Shown here in pieces: positions 1 through 7,424 of a DNA stretch of 33,642 bases. The DNA is from Terriglobales bacterium. GTDB taxonomy: Bacteria; Acidobacteriota; Terriglobia; Terriglobales; Acidobacteriaceae. Both the position numbers and the translations under genes were made by a program. Position 1 is the stretch's first letter, and the number at the start of each line of letters is the position of its first letter. Under the pieces are notes generated by a model. The model searched no databases, was not told the DNA's origin, and saw nothing but the letters and a program-made list of their open reading frames with translations. The stretch spans positions 1 to 33,642 of the forward strand of contig DATMPC010000046.1 of assembly GCA_035567895.1 (NCBI GenBank), read 5' to 3'.

Positions 1-235
1 TGCCGTTTGAAGTTTCGGATTGATCAGGCTTTAGCCGCTGCGGTTGTGTTTCTCGATGGAGTTAGCTATTTAGGTTTCGGGCAACCGATTTAAGATTTTC
101 GGTCACGAAGCGGAGTCCACCGCAGCGGCTAAAGCCGGATCCATCATGGATTTTGTCCCGGCACGGCTAAAGCCGATGCCCCTCCCTAAATTGCTAGATT
201 CCTAATTTGGACAAGCCTGCAGCATGCTGCGTCTC
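1..235. repeat. Dispersed MITE-like repeat, copy 1 (cut by window start)
   Basis: This stretch is nearly the same as 10128-10359: both contain the inverted pair GGCTTTAGCCGCTGCGG / CCGCAGCGGCTAAAGCC or close variants, the CGGCACGGCT...AAGCCGATGCCCC arm, and the end sequence CTAATTTGGACAAGCCTGCA followed by GCGTCTC. The left terminal arm lies outside the window. No protein is encoded here. The complete second copy shows that the whole unit is a nested inverted repeat of about 294 bp. Confidence 0.85.
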
Positions 236-253
236 ACGCTTGTTCTTAAACCT

Positions 254-290
254 GTCATCCTGAGCCCTCTTTTGGGCGAAGGACCTCTCG
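254..290. repeat. Short intergenic repeat of the CCTGAGC...GAAGGACCTC type
   Basis: The motif GTCATCCTGAGC followed after a short spacer by GCGAAGGACCTCTC matches a short intergenic repeat style I associate with acidobacterial genomes. Related pieces occur at 26568-26690 and 32531-32550 in this window. The rest of the stretch from 236 to 365 holds no gene that I can see. Confidence 0.5.
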
Positions 291-365
291 AGATGTGTCA
301 GCTTCGAAGTCCTGTCCCGGCATTTTGGCCAAAGATCTTCGTGTAGCCGTGGAATTGTTAAGCTC

Positions 366-1253
366 TTAACTGGCCTTGGCCAGCGCGTCTTTTCTCAAGT
401 GCCCAAGCAGTGCCGTTTGTGCCCTGGTCGGATAGCGATATTTCAGGCGCACGACACCAATTCGCCGTTGACTATGCTTGTCCCCGATCTTCACGAACCG
501 GCAACCAGGCATATCACTGACCGCCATTTGCGGCACCACCGAGACTCCCATTCCCGCTGACACCATCGCGAGAATCGTTGCGAACTGCCCACTCTCAAAG
601 ACCACTTTGGGATTGATCCGCGACTGGCGGCACGCCTGCAGAGCATTCTCGCGAAAGCAATGACCTTCCTTCAGCAAGAGAAATGGTTCTTCGCGTAAGT
701 CATCGAGCCTGAGTGAGCGACGCCTCGCCAATGGATGCTCCTTCGGCAACACCGCAAACAGCGATTCCTGCATTAGCTCGCTTACGATCAGTTCACCGCC
801 TGACACCGGCAGCGCCAAGAGCGCCAAGTCGATGGTTCCTTCATGCAATCGCTCGAGCAGCGTTGGTGTGATCTCTTCTACTATGCTCACCGACACGCTG
901 GGATGCTGGCGTCCGAAGCTGCTCAACATGGGGGGCAGCAGATAAGGAGCGACCGTGGGAATCGCTCCCAGCACTACTTCTCCGCTCTCAACGCTGGCCA
1001 TCTCGCGAATCTCGACGCGCGCTTCGCCGATCTGCCGCAAGATCGCCTGGGCTTTGGGAAGAAACGCCTTCCCAAATTGGGTTAAGCGCGCGGAGCGCGG
1101 CAGGCGGTCAAAGAGTTTTGCTCCCAGCTCATCTTCGAGTTTATGGATCTGCTGCGAGAGCGACGGCTGTGCTACCCGCGCGGCCTCAGCGGCACGAGTA
1201 AAGTTACCGGATTCGGCGACAGCGCAAAAATAGCGGAGCTGATGAACTTCCAT
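366..1253 (-). CDS. oxyR: OxyR-type LysR-family peroxide sensor/regulator
   Basis: This is a cytoplasmic DNA-binding regulator of 295 residues, the usual LysR length. An N-terminal winged helix-turn-helix (about residues 1-60, beginning MEVHQLRYF) is followed by a linker helix and the LysR substrate-binding fold. Counting from this ATG, the motif KEGHCFRENALQAC places cysteines at residues 199 and 208, the same numbers and spacing as the redox pair of E. coli OxyR, where peroxide forms a disulfide that switches the protein to its activating form. The start at 1253 is chosen because it fits the family N-terminus; an upstream TTG would add 15 unrelated residues. No clear ribosome site is visible. 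A perfect OxyR-type box lies upstream at 1454-1468, with a repeat in between. Identity as a redox-active OxyR is strong; the target genes are unknown. Confidence 0.85.
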   Translation of the reverse strand: MEVHQLRYFCAVAESGNFTRAAEAARVAQPSLSQQIHKLEDELGAKLFDRLPRSARLTQFGKAFLPKAQAILRQIGEARVEIREMASVESGEVVLGAIPTVAPYLLPPMLSSFGRQHPSVSVSIVEEITPTLLERLHEGTIDLALLALPVSGGELIVSELMQESLFAVLPKEHPLARRRSLRLDDLREEPFLLLKEGHCFRENALQACRQSRINPKVVFESGQFATILAMVSAGMGVSVVPQMAVSDMPGCRFVKIGDKHSQRRIGVVRLKYRYPTRAQTALLGHLRKDALAKAS

Positions 1254-1281
1254 AAATTTGCAATCTGCATCGCGGAAGCAC

Positions 1282-1403
1282 GGCGAACACGAAGGCAAGG
1301 CGTGAGGTCACCAAGCGGAGGGAATCCGAAGGAAAATTCGGACCGTTGAGCGATTTTGAAATTCGTGACCTCTTCAGTTGCCTTCGTGACCTTCGTGTTC
1401 GCC
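1282..1403. repeat. Imperfect inverted repeat upstream of oxyR
   Basis: Arms at 1282-1310 and 1366-1403 read GGCGAACACGAAGG...GAGGTCA and its near complement TGACCTC...CCTTCGTGTTCGCC. A smaller hairpin TCCGAA/TTCGGA (1325-1342) lies inside. It resembles short dispersed repeats rather than a gene and occupies what would be the oxyR leader. Confidence 0.6.
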
Positions 1404-1453
1404 TTTCAGGCCGTTGCCAGCGATGTGTTTTGCCTATAACAAACATTGTAACG

Positions 1454-1468
1454 ATAGATTAGACCTAT
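1454..1468. promoter_or_regulatory. Candidate OxyR binding site
   Basis: ATAGATTAGACCTAT fits the published E. coli OxyR half-operator ATAGntnnnanCTAT at all ten fixed positions. The 15 bases one 7-bp spacer to the left (1432-1446) match only four of the ten fixed positions, as would be expected of a weaker second dimer site. It lies between oxyR and pal, about 200 bp upstream of the oxyR start, so autoregulation is the simplest reading. Binding is inferred, not shown. Confidence 0.5.
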
Positions 1469-1551
1469 GGCCAGCAAAGGACGGCACGCGTTAGGGGCAA
1501 AAAGAACGGAGCTGCTCGCGCAGCCCCGTGTAGTCGGAAGGGCAATGTTGT

Positions 1552-2286
1552 TTAGGGAAGCACGAAATGTCCGCGGCGGTTCGAATGCCAGCACTCTTCG
1601 TTCGAGTCCGTGCAGAACGGCTGCTCTTTACCCACGCTGTTGGTCGTGATGCGATTGCCGGAGACGCCCTGCTTCACCAGCGCCTGCTTTACGGCCTCAG
1701 CGCGGCTCGCGCCTAAAGCCAGGTTGTACTCTTCCGATCCGCGCTCATCGCAATGGCCCACAACCTGGAACGCCACCTCCGGATGTTCCTGAAGGAAGTT
1801 GGTATTTGATGCAATCAGTTGTGAGGTTTCGTTATCGATTTCGTAGGAATCGTAAGCGAAGAACGCATCTTTGACATTGCGTTCGAAAAGCTCACGCAAG
1901 CTAGGTTGCACGGTCACTGCTACCGGAGGAGGCGGTACGCTGACGGTGAGCCGCGCAGTGGCATCGGAAGTTCCACCGGGACCCTTGGCAACGAGGCGAT
2001 ACGTGGTCGAGTCCGCTGGATTGACGCTAATCGAACCGTTCAAATCCAGCGATCCAAGCGACTCGATCGTGACGTCGGTGGCATCCTTGGATTCCCACGT
2101 AAGCTTTGCCGACTCTCCCTTTTTGATCTCCTGCGGAGACACGCTGAGAGTAACCGTTGGCTGCGGCGGCGGTGGCGGAGGCGGCTCAACCTTTGCCGCC
2201 ACGGGCTTCTTGGCGCAGCCGGCGATGAGAAGCATTGCCGCTGCGAGAGTGAGAACAAATGTAAATAATGGTGCGCGAGACTTCAT
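1552..2286 (-). CDS. pal: Pal/OmpA-family peptidoglycan-associated lipoprotein
   Basis: A 244-residue outer-membrane lipoprotein. The start at 2286 follows a strong ribosome site (AAGGAG). A lipoprotein signal ends in the lipobox LIAGC with the lipidated cysteine at residue 24. Next come a run of seven prolines, an Ig-like beta segment (about 40-110), and a C-terminal OmpA/Pal domain with the peptidoglycan-binding signature VVGHCDERGSEEYN and LGASRAEAV. Pal normally links the outer membrane to the cell wall with the Tol proteins, but no tol gene is present in this window. The extra Ig-like module before the OmpA domain is unusual compared with classical Pal. It could equally be called a generic OmpA-family lipoprotein. 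Confidence 0.85.
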   Translation of the reverse strand: MKSRAPLFTFVLTLAAAMLLIAGCAKKPVAAKVEPPPPPPPQPTVTLSVSPQEIKKGESAKLTWESKDATDVTIESLGSLDLNGSISVNPADSTTYRLVAKGPGGTSDATARLTVSVPPPPVAVTVQPSLRELFERNVKDAFFAYDSYEIDNETSQLIASNTNFLQEHPEVAFQVVGHCDERGSEEYNLALGASRAEAVKQALVKQGVSGNRITTNSVGKEQPFCTDSNEECWHSNRRGHFVLP

Positions 2287-2380
2287 AAACTTCTCCTTTT
2301 TGTGGATCACACAGATCCATTCAGTCGCTTTGTTGGCGCGGAATAACAGCCTAAAGGAGCAACAATTCAGAGATGCTGGA

Positions 2381-2668
2381 TCAGCAGCGTAGGCTACAAC
2401 TTAAATGCAGCGAACCCGGTAACTCCAAAGTGGTACTTCCCACTCTCGAAGTCGTTCGAAGCTCCTGCACGACGAAGAGCAGCCCGACGAAAAAGGCGCT
2501 TGCGCCGATTAGCGCATTGAAGAGCGCCGCCGCACGTTGCGCGCGAAGCGCACTCATCGGTCCATGCACCACGATGTAGGGAACATGCACGACCGGCGTC
2601 ATCAACAGCGCAAGGATTGTGAGACTCGCGACGATCAGGAGCCCAACAACGATTAGCCGCGAGTTCAT
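2381..2668 (-). CDS. Small two-helix membrane protein, function unknown
   Basis: About 95 residues beginning MNSRLIVVGLLIVASLTIL. Two hydrophobic segments (about residues 4-24 and 48-68) suggest an inner-membrane protein with a short cytoplasmic tail. No recognised domain. The ATG at 2668 is preferred over a start 12 codons upstream because the hydrophobic helix then begins at the usual position; neither has a clear ribosome site. It lies upstream of pal on the same strand with about 95 bp between them, so cotranscription is possible. Confidence 0.5.
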   Translation of the reverse strand: MNSRLIVVGLLIVASLTILALLMTPVVHVPYIVVHGPMSALRAQRAAALFNALIGASAFFVGLLFVVQELRTTSRVGSTTLELPGSLHLSCSLRC

Positions 2669-2882
2669 GGAGAGAGTATCCCCGGGGTGCCAGCCGAAAA
2701 TCAATCCAGAGTTTCTGAATTAGGTAACAGGAGTCGTAGGACGTTGGGTGAAGACACTAAGGGCTCGCTAGGCTAAGGTAACCGACAGCACACCGCGATG
2801 TGCACATGTCACGGCCAATCGCAAGACCCGAGTCACTGCATCTTGAGTTCCGAAATAGGAGATTCTGGCGAAGTGTCTGAAT

Positions 2883-2912
2883 AAAAAAAGGCGGCCGAAG
2901 CCGCCCTTTTTT
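2883..2912 (-). terminator. Intrinsic terminator (bidirectional-looking) after the YtxH-like gene
   Basis: A7, then the hairpin GGCGG-ccgaag-CCGCC, then T6. On the reverse strand this lies about 20 bp after the stop of the YtxH-like gene and has a proper U-tract. The A-tract on the other side would let it work both ways. The interval 2669-2882 has no other feature. Confidence 0.85.
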
Positions 2913-2932
2913 ATTTCGTGAACTGTTGAAGC

Positions 2933-3175
2933 CTACACGCCACCTTCAGTTCCAGTCGCTTGCTGCGCGCGTCCAACCACATTTTGTGTCTGGTTGCGAA
3001 CTGCGCTGATGCCTGAGCGCACGCGCTCCTTGCCCTGATCTACCAATTCGCGAGCGCTATCCTGCAGATCGCTCGCGCGCTCCGCCAAATTGTTCCGCGT
3101 TTCTTCGCCGCTCAGGGGCGCAAATAGCACACCCAGGCCAACACCAATTCCAAGTCCAATGAGAAAACCTTTCAT
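2933..3175 (-). CDS. YtxH-domain small membrane protein
   Basis: 80 residues. A glycine-rich membrane segment (MKGFLIGLGIGVGLGVLFAP) is followed by SGEETR and an amphipathic, alanine/glutamine-rich helix, the typical pattern of YtxH-domain proteins, which are often stress-associated and of unknown mechanism. A ribosome site GGAGG lies 7 bases before the ATG, and a TACAAT -10-like hexamer is at 3193-3198 on the reverse strand. It has its own terminator, so it is probably monocistronic although it lies downstream of the DUF971 gene. Confidence 0.75.
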   Translation of the reverse strand: MKGFLIGLGIGVGLGVLFAPLSGEETRNNLAERASDLQDSARELVDQGKERVRSGISAVRNQTQNVVGRAQQATGTEGGV

Positions 3176-3318
3176 GCAGTCCTCCAGCTAAAATTGTACG
3201 GGGAGTCTCGTTCTAGTCCGGCCGCTACCTTACAGATGCCGCTTGAGTGCTAGAGTTTGCCGCACCACGATTGCAGCAGCTCTCGGTGAATGCCGGGTGC
3301 GATTGCTGGCAGCTGAGT

Positions 3319-3747
3319 TTAGCCTTTGCACTCCGGACACGGGCACTCGCGGCGCAGGAATTCCCAGGAGTAAATGCCGCTGCTGTGGCCGTCGTTCCAG
3401 TGAAAGTTGATTGCGTATTTGCCTACGGGAGCGACTTCTAACGGGCGCACAGGCTCCTTATACATGGGCAGAGCGCCTGGTTTGGGTTTCGGCGGCTCCC
3501 CGATTCTACGTCCGGAGCCCCCGCGCTCTTCGTTGCAGGTAGCGCATGGGCAGGCGTCGCGCAGCCAGGAAAACGAATAGTGGCTCTTGTGTGAGTCTTT
3601 CCACTCGATGTCCATGCCCTTACCGGTGCTTTTTTCCACCTTGACGGACCTTGGATCCGTGGCCGCAACGGGCAGAACGCGCGCTTCTTCAGCCTGAACG
3701 CGCCGCACTTCCTCGGCTGGACCGGTCTTAAAGGGCTCGTGAGACAT
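3319..3747 (-). CDS. DUF971 / GBBH-like N-terminal domain protein
   Basis: 142 residues. The core contains VEKSTGKGMDIEWKD and HYSFSWLRDACPCATC, matching the N-terminal domain shared with gamma-butyrobetaine hydroxylase. The motif is followed by a second half ending in SWEFLRRECPCPECKG. Two cysteine clusters (CPCATC and CPCPEC) make metal binding likely. In bacteria this domain often stands alone and is of uncertain role, sometimes linked to iron-sulfur cluster assembly. There is no Shine-Dalgarno sequence; the extended -10-like TGTCATACT ends only six bases before the ATG, suggesting a leaderless or nearly leaderless message. Confidence 0.8.
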   Translation of the reverse strand: MSHEPFKTGPAEEVRRVQAEEARVLPVAATDPRSVKVEKSTGKGMDIEWKDSHKSHYSFSWLRDACPCATCNEERGGSGRRIGEPPKPKPGALPMYKEPVRPLEVAPVGKYAINFHWNDGHSSGIYSWEFLRRECPCPECKG

Positions 3748-3853
3748 ACAGAAAGTATGACATTAGGCGTGCGGAAGCGCCTTGAACTGTGCTCCCAATG
3801 CCCTGATTTCGCGCCAAAAGTGCCTTAAAACTGCGCTTTTTATGCGCGAACCG

Positions 3854-4636
3854 TCACTTCAGGATCCCTCTTTCCGATCCCTCAACGAACTTAACGAGCC
3901 GCGCGACGTCGTCACTTAAGTCGCTCTCAGCCTTGAGTTTGGCCAGCGAATCCCCGACATTCATCTTCGAATTGAGCAGCACGCGATAAGCGCGATGGAT
4001 TTTGCGCAACCGTTCCTTGCTGAATCCTTTGCGCTGAAGACCGACGGAATTCATCCCAAAGGCGTGTACTTCGCGCTTTGCGCTGGTTAACGAGAACGGA
4101 AGAACGTCCTGAGTGATGGTAGTGCCGCCGCCAATGTACGAATAAGCGCCGATGCGAACGAACTGATGTACCGGACATAGCGCCCCAACTACCGCATATT
4201 CTTCAACCGTTACATGTCCTGCGAGCGTGGCAGCGTTCGCCATGATCACGTTATCGGCGATCACGCAATCATGCGCGATGTGCGTGTACGCCATAATCAG
4301 GCAATTACTTCCAACGCGCGTAACGCCGCCGCCACTAGGAGTGCCGCGGTGAATAGTCACGCTCTCGCGAATTACGTTGTTATCGCCGATCTCGAGGCGG
4401 GTCTTTTCGCCCTTGAACTTCAGATCCTGAGGTTCTAATCCCAGCGTTGTGAAGGGGAAGACGCGGTTGTTGCTGCCGATTTTTGTTGGTCCGCCCAGCA
4501 CTACATGCGGGAGAAGTTCGCACTTCTCGCCCATTACAACGTCTTCGCCGACGATGCAAAATGGGCCGATGATGCAGCTATCCGGAACCTCTGCGCGCGG
4601 ATCGACGATCGCTGTGGGATGAATGCGTGAGCTCAC
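3854..4636 (-). CDS. lpxA: Acyl-ACP:UDP-N-acetylglucosamine O-acyltransferase
   Basis: First enzyme of lipid A synthesis: transfers a 3-hydroxyacyl chain from acyl carrier protein to UDP-GlcNAc in the cytoplasm. The protein is a left-handed beta-helix with hexapeptide repeats from residue 5 to about 190 and a C-terminal helical domain. The catalytic histidine lies in THIAHDC (His122, equivalent to E. coli His125). The GTG start at 4636 gives the family N-terminus [10 protein letters not shown] and 260 residues, the normal length (E. coli 262). That GTG overlaps the fabZ stop (GTGA), so the two genes are probably translationally coupled. An ATG at 4660 would add eight residues inside fabZ. Confidence 0.95.
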   Translation of the reverse strand: MSSRIHPTAIVDPRAEVPDSCIIGPFCIVGEDVVMGEKCELLPHVVLGGPTKIGSNNRVFPFTTLGLEPQDLKFKGEKTRLEIGDNNVIRESVTIHRGTPSGGGVTRVGSNCLIMAYTHIAHDCVIADNVIMANAATLAGHVTVEEYAVVGALCPVHQFVRIGAYSYIGGGTTITQDVLPFSLTSAKREVHAFGMNSVGLQRKGFSKERLRKIHRAYRVLLNSKMNVGDSLAKLKAESDLSDDVARLVKFVEGSERGILK

Positions 4637-5136
4637 GCCGGGCGGCTCACCAGCTGGCATGTCACGATAGCTTCGCAGGCAAGTTTGCCGTCTACCCAAA
4701 CGTTGCCTTGCATCCTCACGGCTGTTGCGCGCCATGCCAGAACATCGACTTCGACGCGGAGCTGATCACCCGGCGTGACCGGCTTGCGGAACTTGGCGCG
4801 TTCAATGCCGGTGAACACCATGAGTTTCTGGTCGCGATCGGGAATCTCCGTCAGCAACAGCGCCCCACCCGCCTGGGCGATCGCTTCAACAATGAGGACC
4901 CCCGGCATGATCGGATAGCCCGGGAAGTGTCCGGCAAAGTGCGGTTCATTTGCCGTGACGTTTTTGATGGCGACGATGCGCTTCTTGCGCTCGATTTCGA
5001 TCACGCGGTCAATGAGCAGGAATGGATAGCGATGCGGCAAGATCGCCTGGATCTCGGTTATATCCAGCGTCTTCTTTTCCATCGCCGACTGCTCGGGTTC
5101 CATCGTCGTCACGCTTGCTTGATCTTCTGCGCTCAT
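4633..5136 (-). CDS. fabZ: 3-hydroxyacyl-[acyl-carrier-protein] dehydratase
   Basis: Hot-dog-fold dehydratase of fatty-acid elongation that removes water from 3-hydroxyacyl-ACP. The signature [17 protein letters not shown] holds the catalytic His70, and Glu84 sits in [10 protein letters not shown]. The protein is 167 residues; the core begins around residue 23 (LDITEIQ), so an internal ATG at 5082 (MEKKT) is a possible alternative start. FabZ and LpxA compete for the same 3-hydroxyacyl-ACP pool, and this gene pair is common in Gram-negative genomes (usually with lpxD, which is not here). The reverse-strand promoter at 5151-5180 serves both genes. Confidence 0.93.
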   Translation of the reverse strand: MSAEDQASVTTMEPEQSAMEKKTLDITEIQAILPHRYPFLLIDRVIEIERKKRIVAIKNVTANEPHFAGHFPGYPIMPGVLIVEAIAQAGGALLLTEIPDRDQKLMVFTGIERAKFRKPVTPGDQLRVEVDVLAWRATAVRMQGNVWVDGKLACEAIVTCQLVSRPA

Positions 5137-5150
5137 GTCTGAAGCACGAA

Positions 5151-5180
5151 ATTATAGTTTCTCGTGCGCACCATTGGCGA
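5151..5180 (-). promoter_or_regulatory. Promoter for fabZ-lpxA
   Basis: On the reverse strand a perfect TATAAT (5151-5156) is preceded by TCGCCA (5175-5180, four of six matches to TTGACA) at 18 bp. The -10 ends 14 bases before the fabZ ATG, giving a very short leader. Confidence 0.6.
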
Positions 5181-5210
5181 ATTAAGAGCCGATGTGTAAG
5201 CTCAGGGACC

Positions 5211-6341
5211 ATGATTACGGTGGCGGAGGCTCGCAGCCGCGAGCAACAACTCCTGCAAGATCTGAAAGCTCTGGTCGAGATCGAATCTCCCAGCAGCAGC
5301 AAGTCGGCCGTCGATCATCTTGCTGATTTCCTCGCCGCCAGGCTGGAACATCTCGGTGGGCATGCCCAAATTCATCGTGTGAGCGATTTCGGTAATCACG
5401 TACAAGCCGACTTTGCCGGCATATCGGAAACTAAGCCCATACTTCTCTTAGGCCACACCGACACGGTTTGGGATCTGGGAACTCTCAACCAGATGCCCTT
5501 CCGCTTGGCCGACGGTCGAGTATGGGGGCCCGGCGTGCTCGACATGAAGGGTGGCATTGCCATCGCCATGCACGCACTTGGGATGCTGCGCGAACACAAC
5601 ATTCCTCATCCTCCGGTCCGCACGCTGTTTGTCTCTGATGAGGAGGTAGGGAGCCATTCTTCGCGATCGATCACCGAGCGTCTCGCATTGGAATCACAAG
5701 CAGTTCTCGTTTTGGAACCGGGACAAGGCCTCGACGGAGCAGTGAAGACCGCACGCAAAGGCGTTGGAGTCTACGAACTTAAGGTCACAGGCGTGGCGGC
5801 CCATGCGGGCGTAGAGCCGGGACAAGGTGCGAGTGCGATTCATGAGCTCGCACATCAAATCGAGACTCTAACGTCGTTTATTGATTTCGACCGTGGCCTT
5901 ACAGTCAACGCAGGTCTAATCAAAGGCGGAACGCGGAGCAACGTCGTGGCAGCGGAAGCCTGGGCTGAGGTCGATGTGCGTGTGAAAACAATGGCCGACG
6001 CCAAGCTGATCGACGAGAAAATGCACTCACTCCGTCCTCAGGATTCGCGATGCAAGGTGGAGGTAAGCGGCGGCATCAACCGTCCACCGATGGAGCGGAG
6101 CGAGAGGGGCGTGATGCTGTATCGCAGGGCAGCACGCGTGGGTGAGTCCTTGGGATTGAAGATCGACGAGCAATCCACCGGCGGCGGATCCGACGGGAAT
6201 TTCACAGCCGCGCTCGGAGTTCCTACTCTTGACGGCCTCGGAGCTGTCGGCGAGGGTGCCCATGCCGTGCACGAGTCCATTCTGGTAGAGCACATCGCGC
6301 CGAGGGTAGCCCTGCTGGCGGGTTTGATTGCTTCGCTCTAG
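5211..6341 (+). CDS. M20-family metallopeptidase (glutamate carboxypeptidase-like)
   Basis: 376 residues, zinc-dependent exopeptidase of the M20 family, closest in style to carboxypeptidase G2. Metal and catalytic residues are all visible: GHTDTVWD (His82, catalytic Asp84), bridging Asp111 in DMKGG, Glu144-Glu145 in SDEEVGS, Glu169 in VLEPGQ, and a C-terminal histidine in AHAVHES. The dimerisation (lid) domain is the stretch around KVTGVAAHAGVEPGQGAS. The ATG at 5211 is selected because upstream sequence overlaps fabZ and has no family similarity; a weak AGGGA precedes it. No signal peptide, so cytoplasmic. The substrate (folate-like glutamates, N-acyl amino acids or peptides) cannot be told. 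Confidence 0.88.
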   Translation: MITVAEARSREQQLLQDLKALVEIESPSSSKSAVDHLADFLAARLEHLGGHAQIHRVSDFGNHVQADFAGISETKPILLLGHTDTVWDLGTLNQMPFRLADGRVWGPGVLDMKGGIAIAMHALGMLREHNIPHPPVRTLFVSDEEVGSHSSRSITERLALESQAVLVLEPGQGLDGAVKTARKGVGVYELKVTGVAAHAGVEPGQGASAIHELAHQIETLTSFIDFDRGLTVNAGLIKGGTRSNVVAAEAWAEVDVRVKTMADAKLIDEKMHSLRPQDSRCKVEVSGGINRPPMERSERGVMLYRRAARVGESLGLKIDEQSTGGGSDGNFTAALGVPTLDGLGAVGEGAHAVHESILVEHIAPRVALLAGLIASL

Positions 6342-6378
6342 GCGCGGGCGATGCTTTTTGACGTGGGTTGATTAACGT

Positions 6379-6406
6379 CCTATCATCAACAGATAGGGCA
6401 TCCTAT
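6379..6406 (+). promoter_or_regulatory. Overlapping alternative hairpins before tatA
   Basis: CCTATC (6379-6384) can pair with GATAGG (6392-6397), while ATAGG (6393-6397) can instead pair with CCTAT (6402-6406). The two stems exclude each other. They lie just before the G-rich ribosome site of tatA. Regulation is only inferred. Confidence 0.3.
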
Positions 6407-6419
6407 TGGGGGTTTGTTT

Positions 6420-6593
6420 ATGTTTGGCGGAAAACTAGGAATACCCGAGCTTCTGCTTCTGCTCGGCATTGCACTTCTGATCTTCGGACCGGGCAAGCTG
6501 GCCGATTTCGGCAAAGGTCTTGGCGAAGGCATCAAGAATTTCAAGAGCGCGGTGAAAGACGGTGAGCAAGGGACCGACGAGAAAAAGCAGTAA
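6420..6593 (+). CDS. tatA: Sec-independent protein translocase subunit TatA
   Basis: 57-residue inner-membrane protein of the twin-arginine export system. It has a short N-terminal transmembrane helix (about residues 7-22), then the hallmark hinge FGPGKL and an amphipathic helix GKGLGEGIKNF, ending in a charged tail (GTDEKKQ). This is the right order and about the usual minimum length for TatA/TatE. A G5 run (6408-6412) serves as ribosome site. TatA oligomers form the variable part of the export pore with TatC. No tatB or tatC is nearby, so the partner must be elsewhere in the genome. Confidence 0.92.
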   Translation: MFGGKLGIPELLLLLGIALLIFGPGKLADFGKGLGEGIKNFKSAVKDGEQGTDEKKQ

Positions 6594-6645
6594 CTGCTCC
6601 CGGATTGTCTCTCCCCTTTTTTGCTTCCACCTTCCTCGGACCAGA

Positions 6646-7254
6646 TCACGACGCCCTTTGATCCTCTAGCACTTGCGGAGCATTCTCTCGCAGCATTCGA
6701 TAGACCAGCGGAACCGGCAAACCTACAACATTGAAATAGCAACCTTCGATGCGCGGAATCCAGCGTGAAGCAACGCCTTGAATCGCGTAGGCGCCTGCTT
6801 TGTCCATGGGTTCGCCAGTGGCAACGTAGTCTTCAATTTCCTGATCGCTGATCTGCTCCATCTGAACCACTGTGGTTTCCGATGCATCCCTGGATTGCCA
6901 GTCACCGTTGTTATCTTTCCACGTCAGACAAACGCCAGTGATCACGTAGTGGCTCCGGCCGCGGAGCGTTCGCAGCATTTGCGCAGCATCGCGTGCATCT
7001 CGAGGCTTGCCTAACGGACTTCCGCTGATCAAGTCGAGGACCACTTCAGTATCCGCTGCAAGAATCACGGCATCAGAATCGACACGACCTGCGACGGCTT
7101 CGGCCTTCTCCCGCGCAAGTCTGCGCACACAGGCCTCTGGAGTTTCTCCGGCCCGATGGTGTTCGGGAACATTTGCTGGATGCACCGAAAAAGGAATGCC
7201 CGCGTTTCTCAGAAGTTCCTGGCGCCGAGGTGAGGCTGAGGCAAGAATGAGCAT
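6646..7254 (-). CDS. maf: Maf-family nucleoside triphosphate pyrophosphatase
   Basis: 202 residues. Maf proteins hydrolyse dTTP/UTP or modified nucleotides to the monophosphate and are linked to house-cleaning and septum formation. Family motifs in order: LASASPRRQELL at the N-terminus, the catalytic AADTEVV, LGKPRDA, and the C-terminal DKAGAYAIQG followed by IEGCYFNVVGLP. The start at 7254 (MLILASASPRR) is set by the family; longer upstream extensions have no similarity and run through the repeat array. There is no Shine-Dalgarno sequence; a TATAAC-like GATAAC lies ten bases upstream. Its end converges on tatA. Confidence 0.93.
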   Translation of the reverse strand: MLILASASPRRQELLRNAGIPFSVHPANVPEHHRAGETPEACVRRLAREKAEAVAGRVDSDAVILAADTEVVLDLISGSPLGKPRDARDAAQMLRTLRGRSHYVITGVCLTWKDNNGDWQSRDASETTVVQMEQISDQEIEDYVATGEPMDKAGAYAIQGVASRWIPRIEGCYFNVVGLPVPLVYRMLRENAPQVLEDQRAS

Positions 7255-7308
7255 CCGTTTGTTAGTTATCCCGAAACGGCATACGGCGGAACAATGAATT
7301 TTCCGGCT

Positions 7309-7424
7309 CAGGGAAAAACGCAGGGAATTTTTCCCGAGGAAAAAATTCTTTTTCGGCAGACCCGCACGAATACAGCAGAATACGAAAGCACCAGGGAAAT
7401 CGCAGGGAAGTAGCAGGGAATTCG
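7309..7424 (+). repeat. Phased CAGGGA array A
   Basis: The hexamer CAGGGA starts at 7309, 7321, 7392, 7403 and 7414, so neighbours are spaced 12, then 11 and 11 bp. The bases after the core vary (AAAACG, ATTTTT, AATCG, AGTAG, ATTCG). A related array with CAGTGA lies at 16975-17137. The units are too short and the spacers too small for CRISPR. Confidence 0.7.

Noticed and set aside
1570-1590. GGTTCGAATGCC, resembling a tRNA T-arm
   Set aside because: It lies inside the C-terminal coding part of the Pal-like gene and no cloverleaf can be formed around it.
7309-7424. Possible CRISPR array
   Set aside because: Units are about 6-7 bp with 11-12 bp periods, far shorter than CRISPR repeats and spacers, and no cas gene is present.
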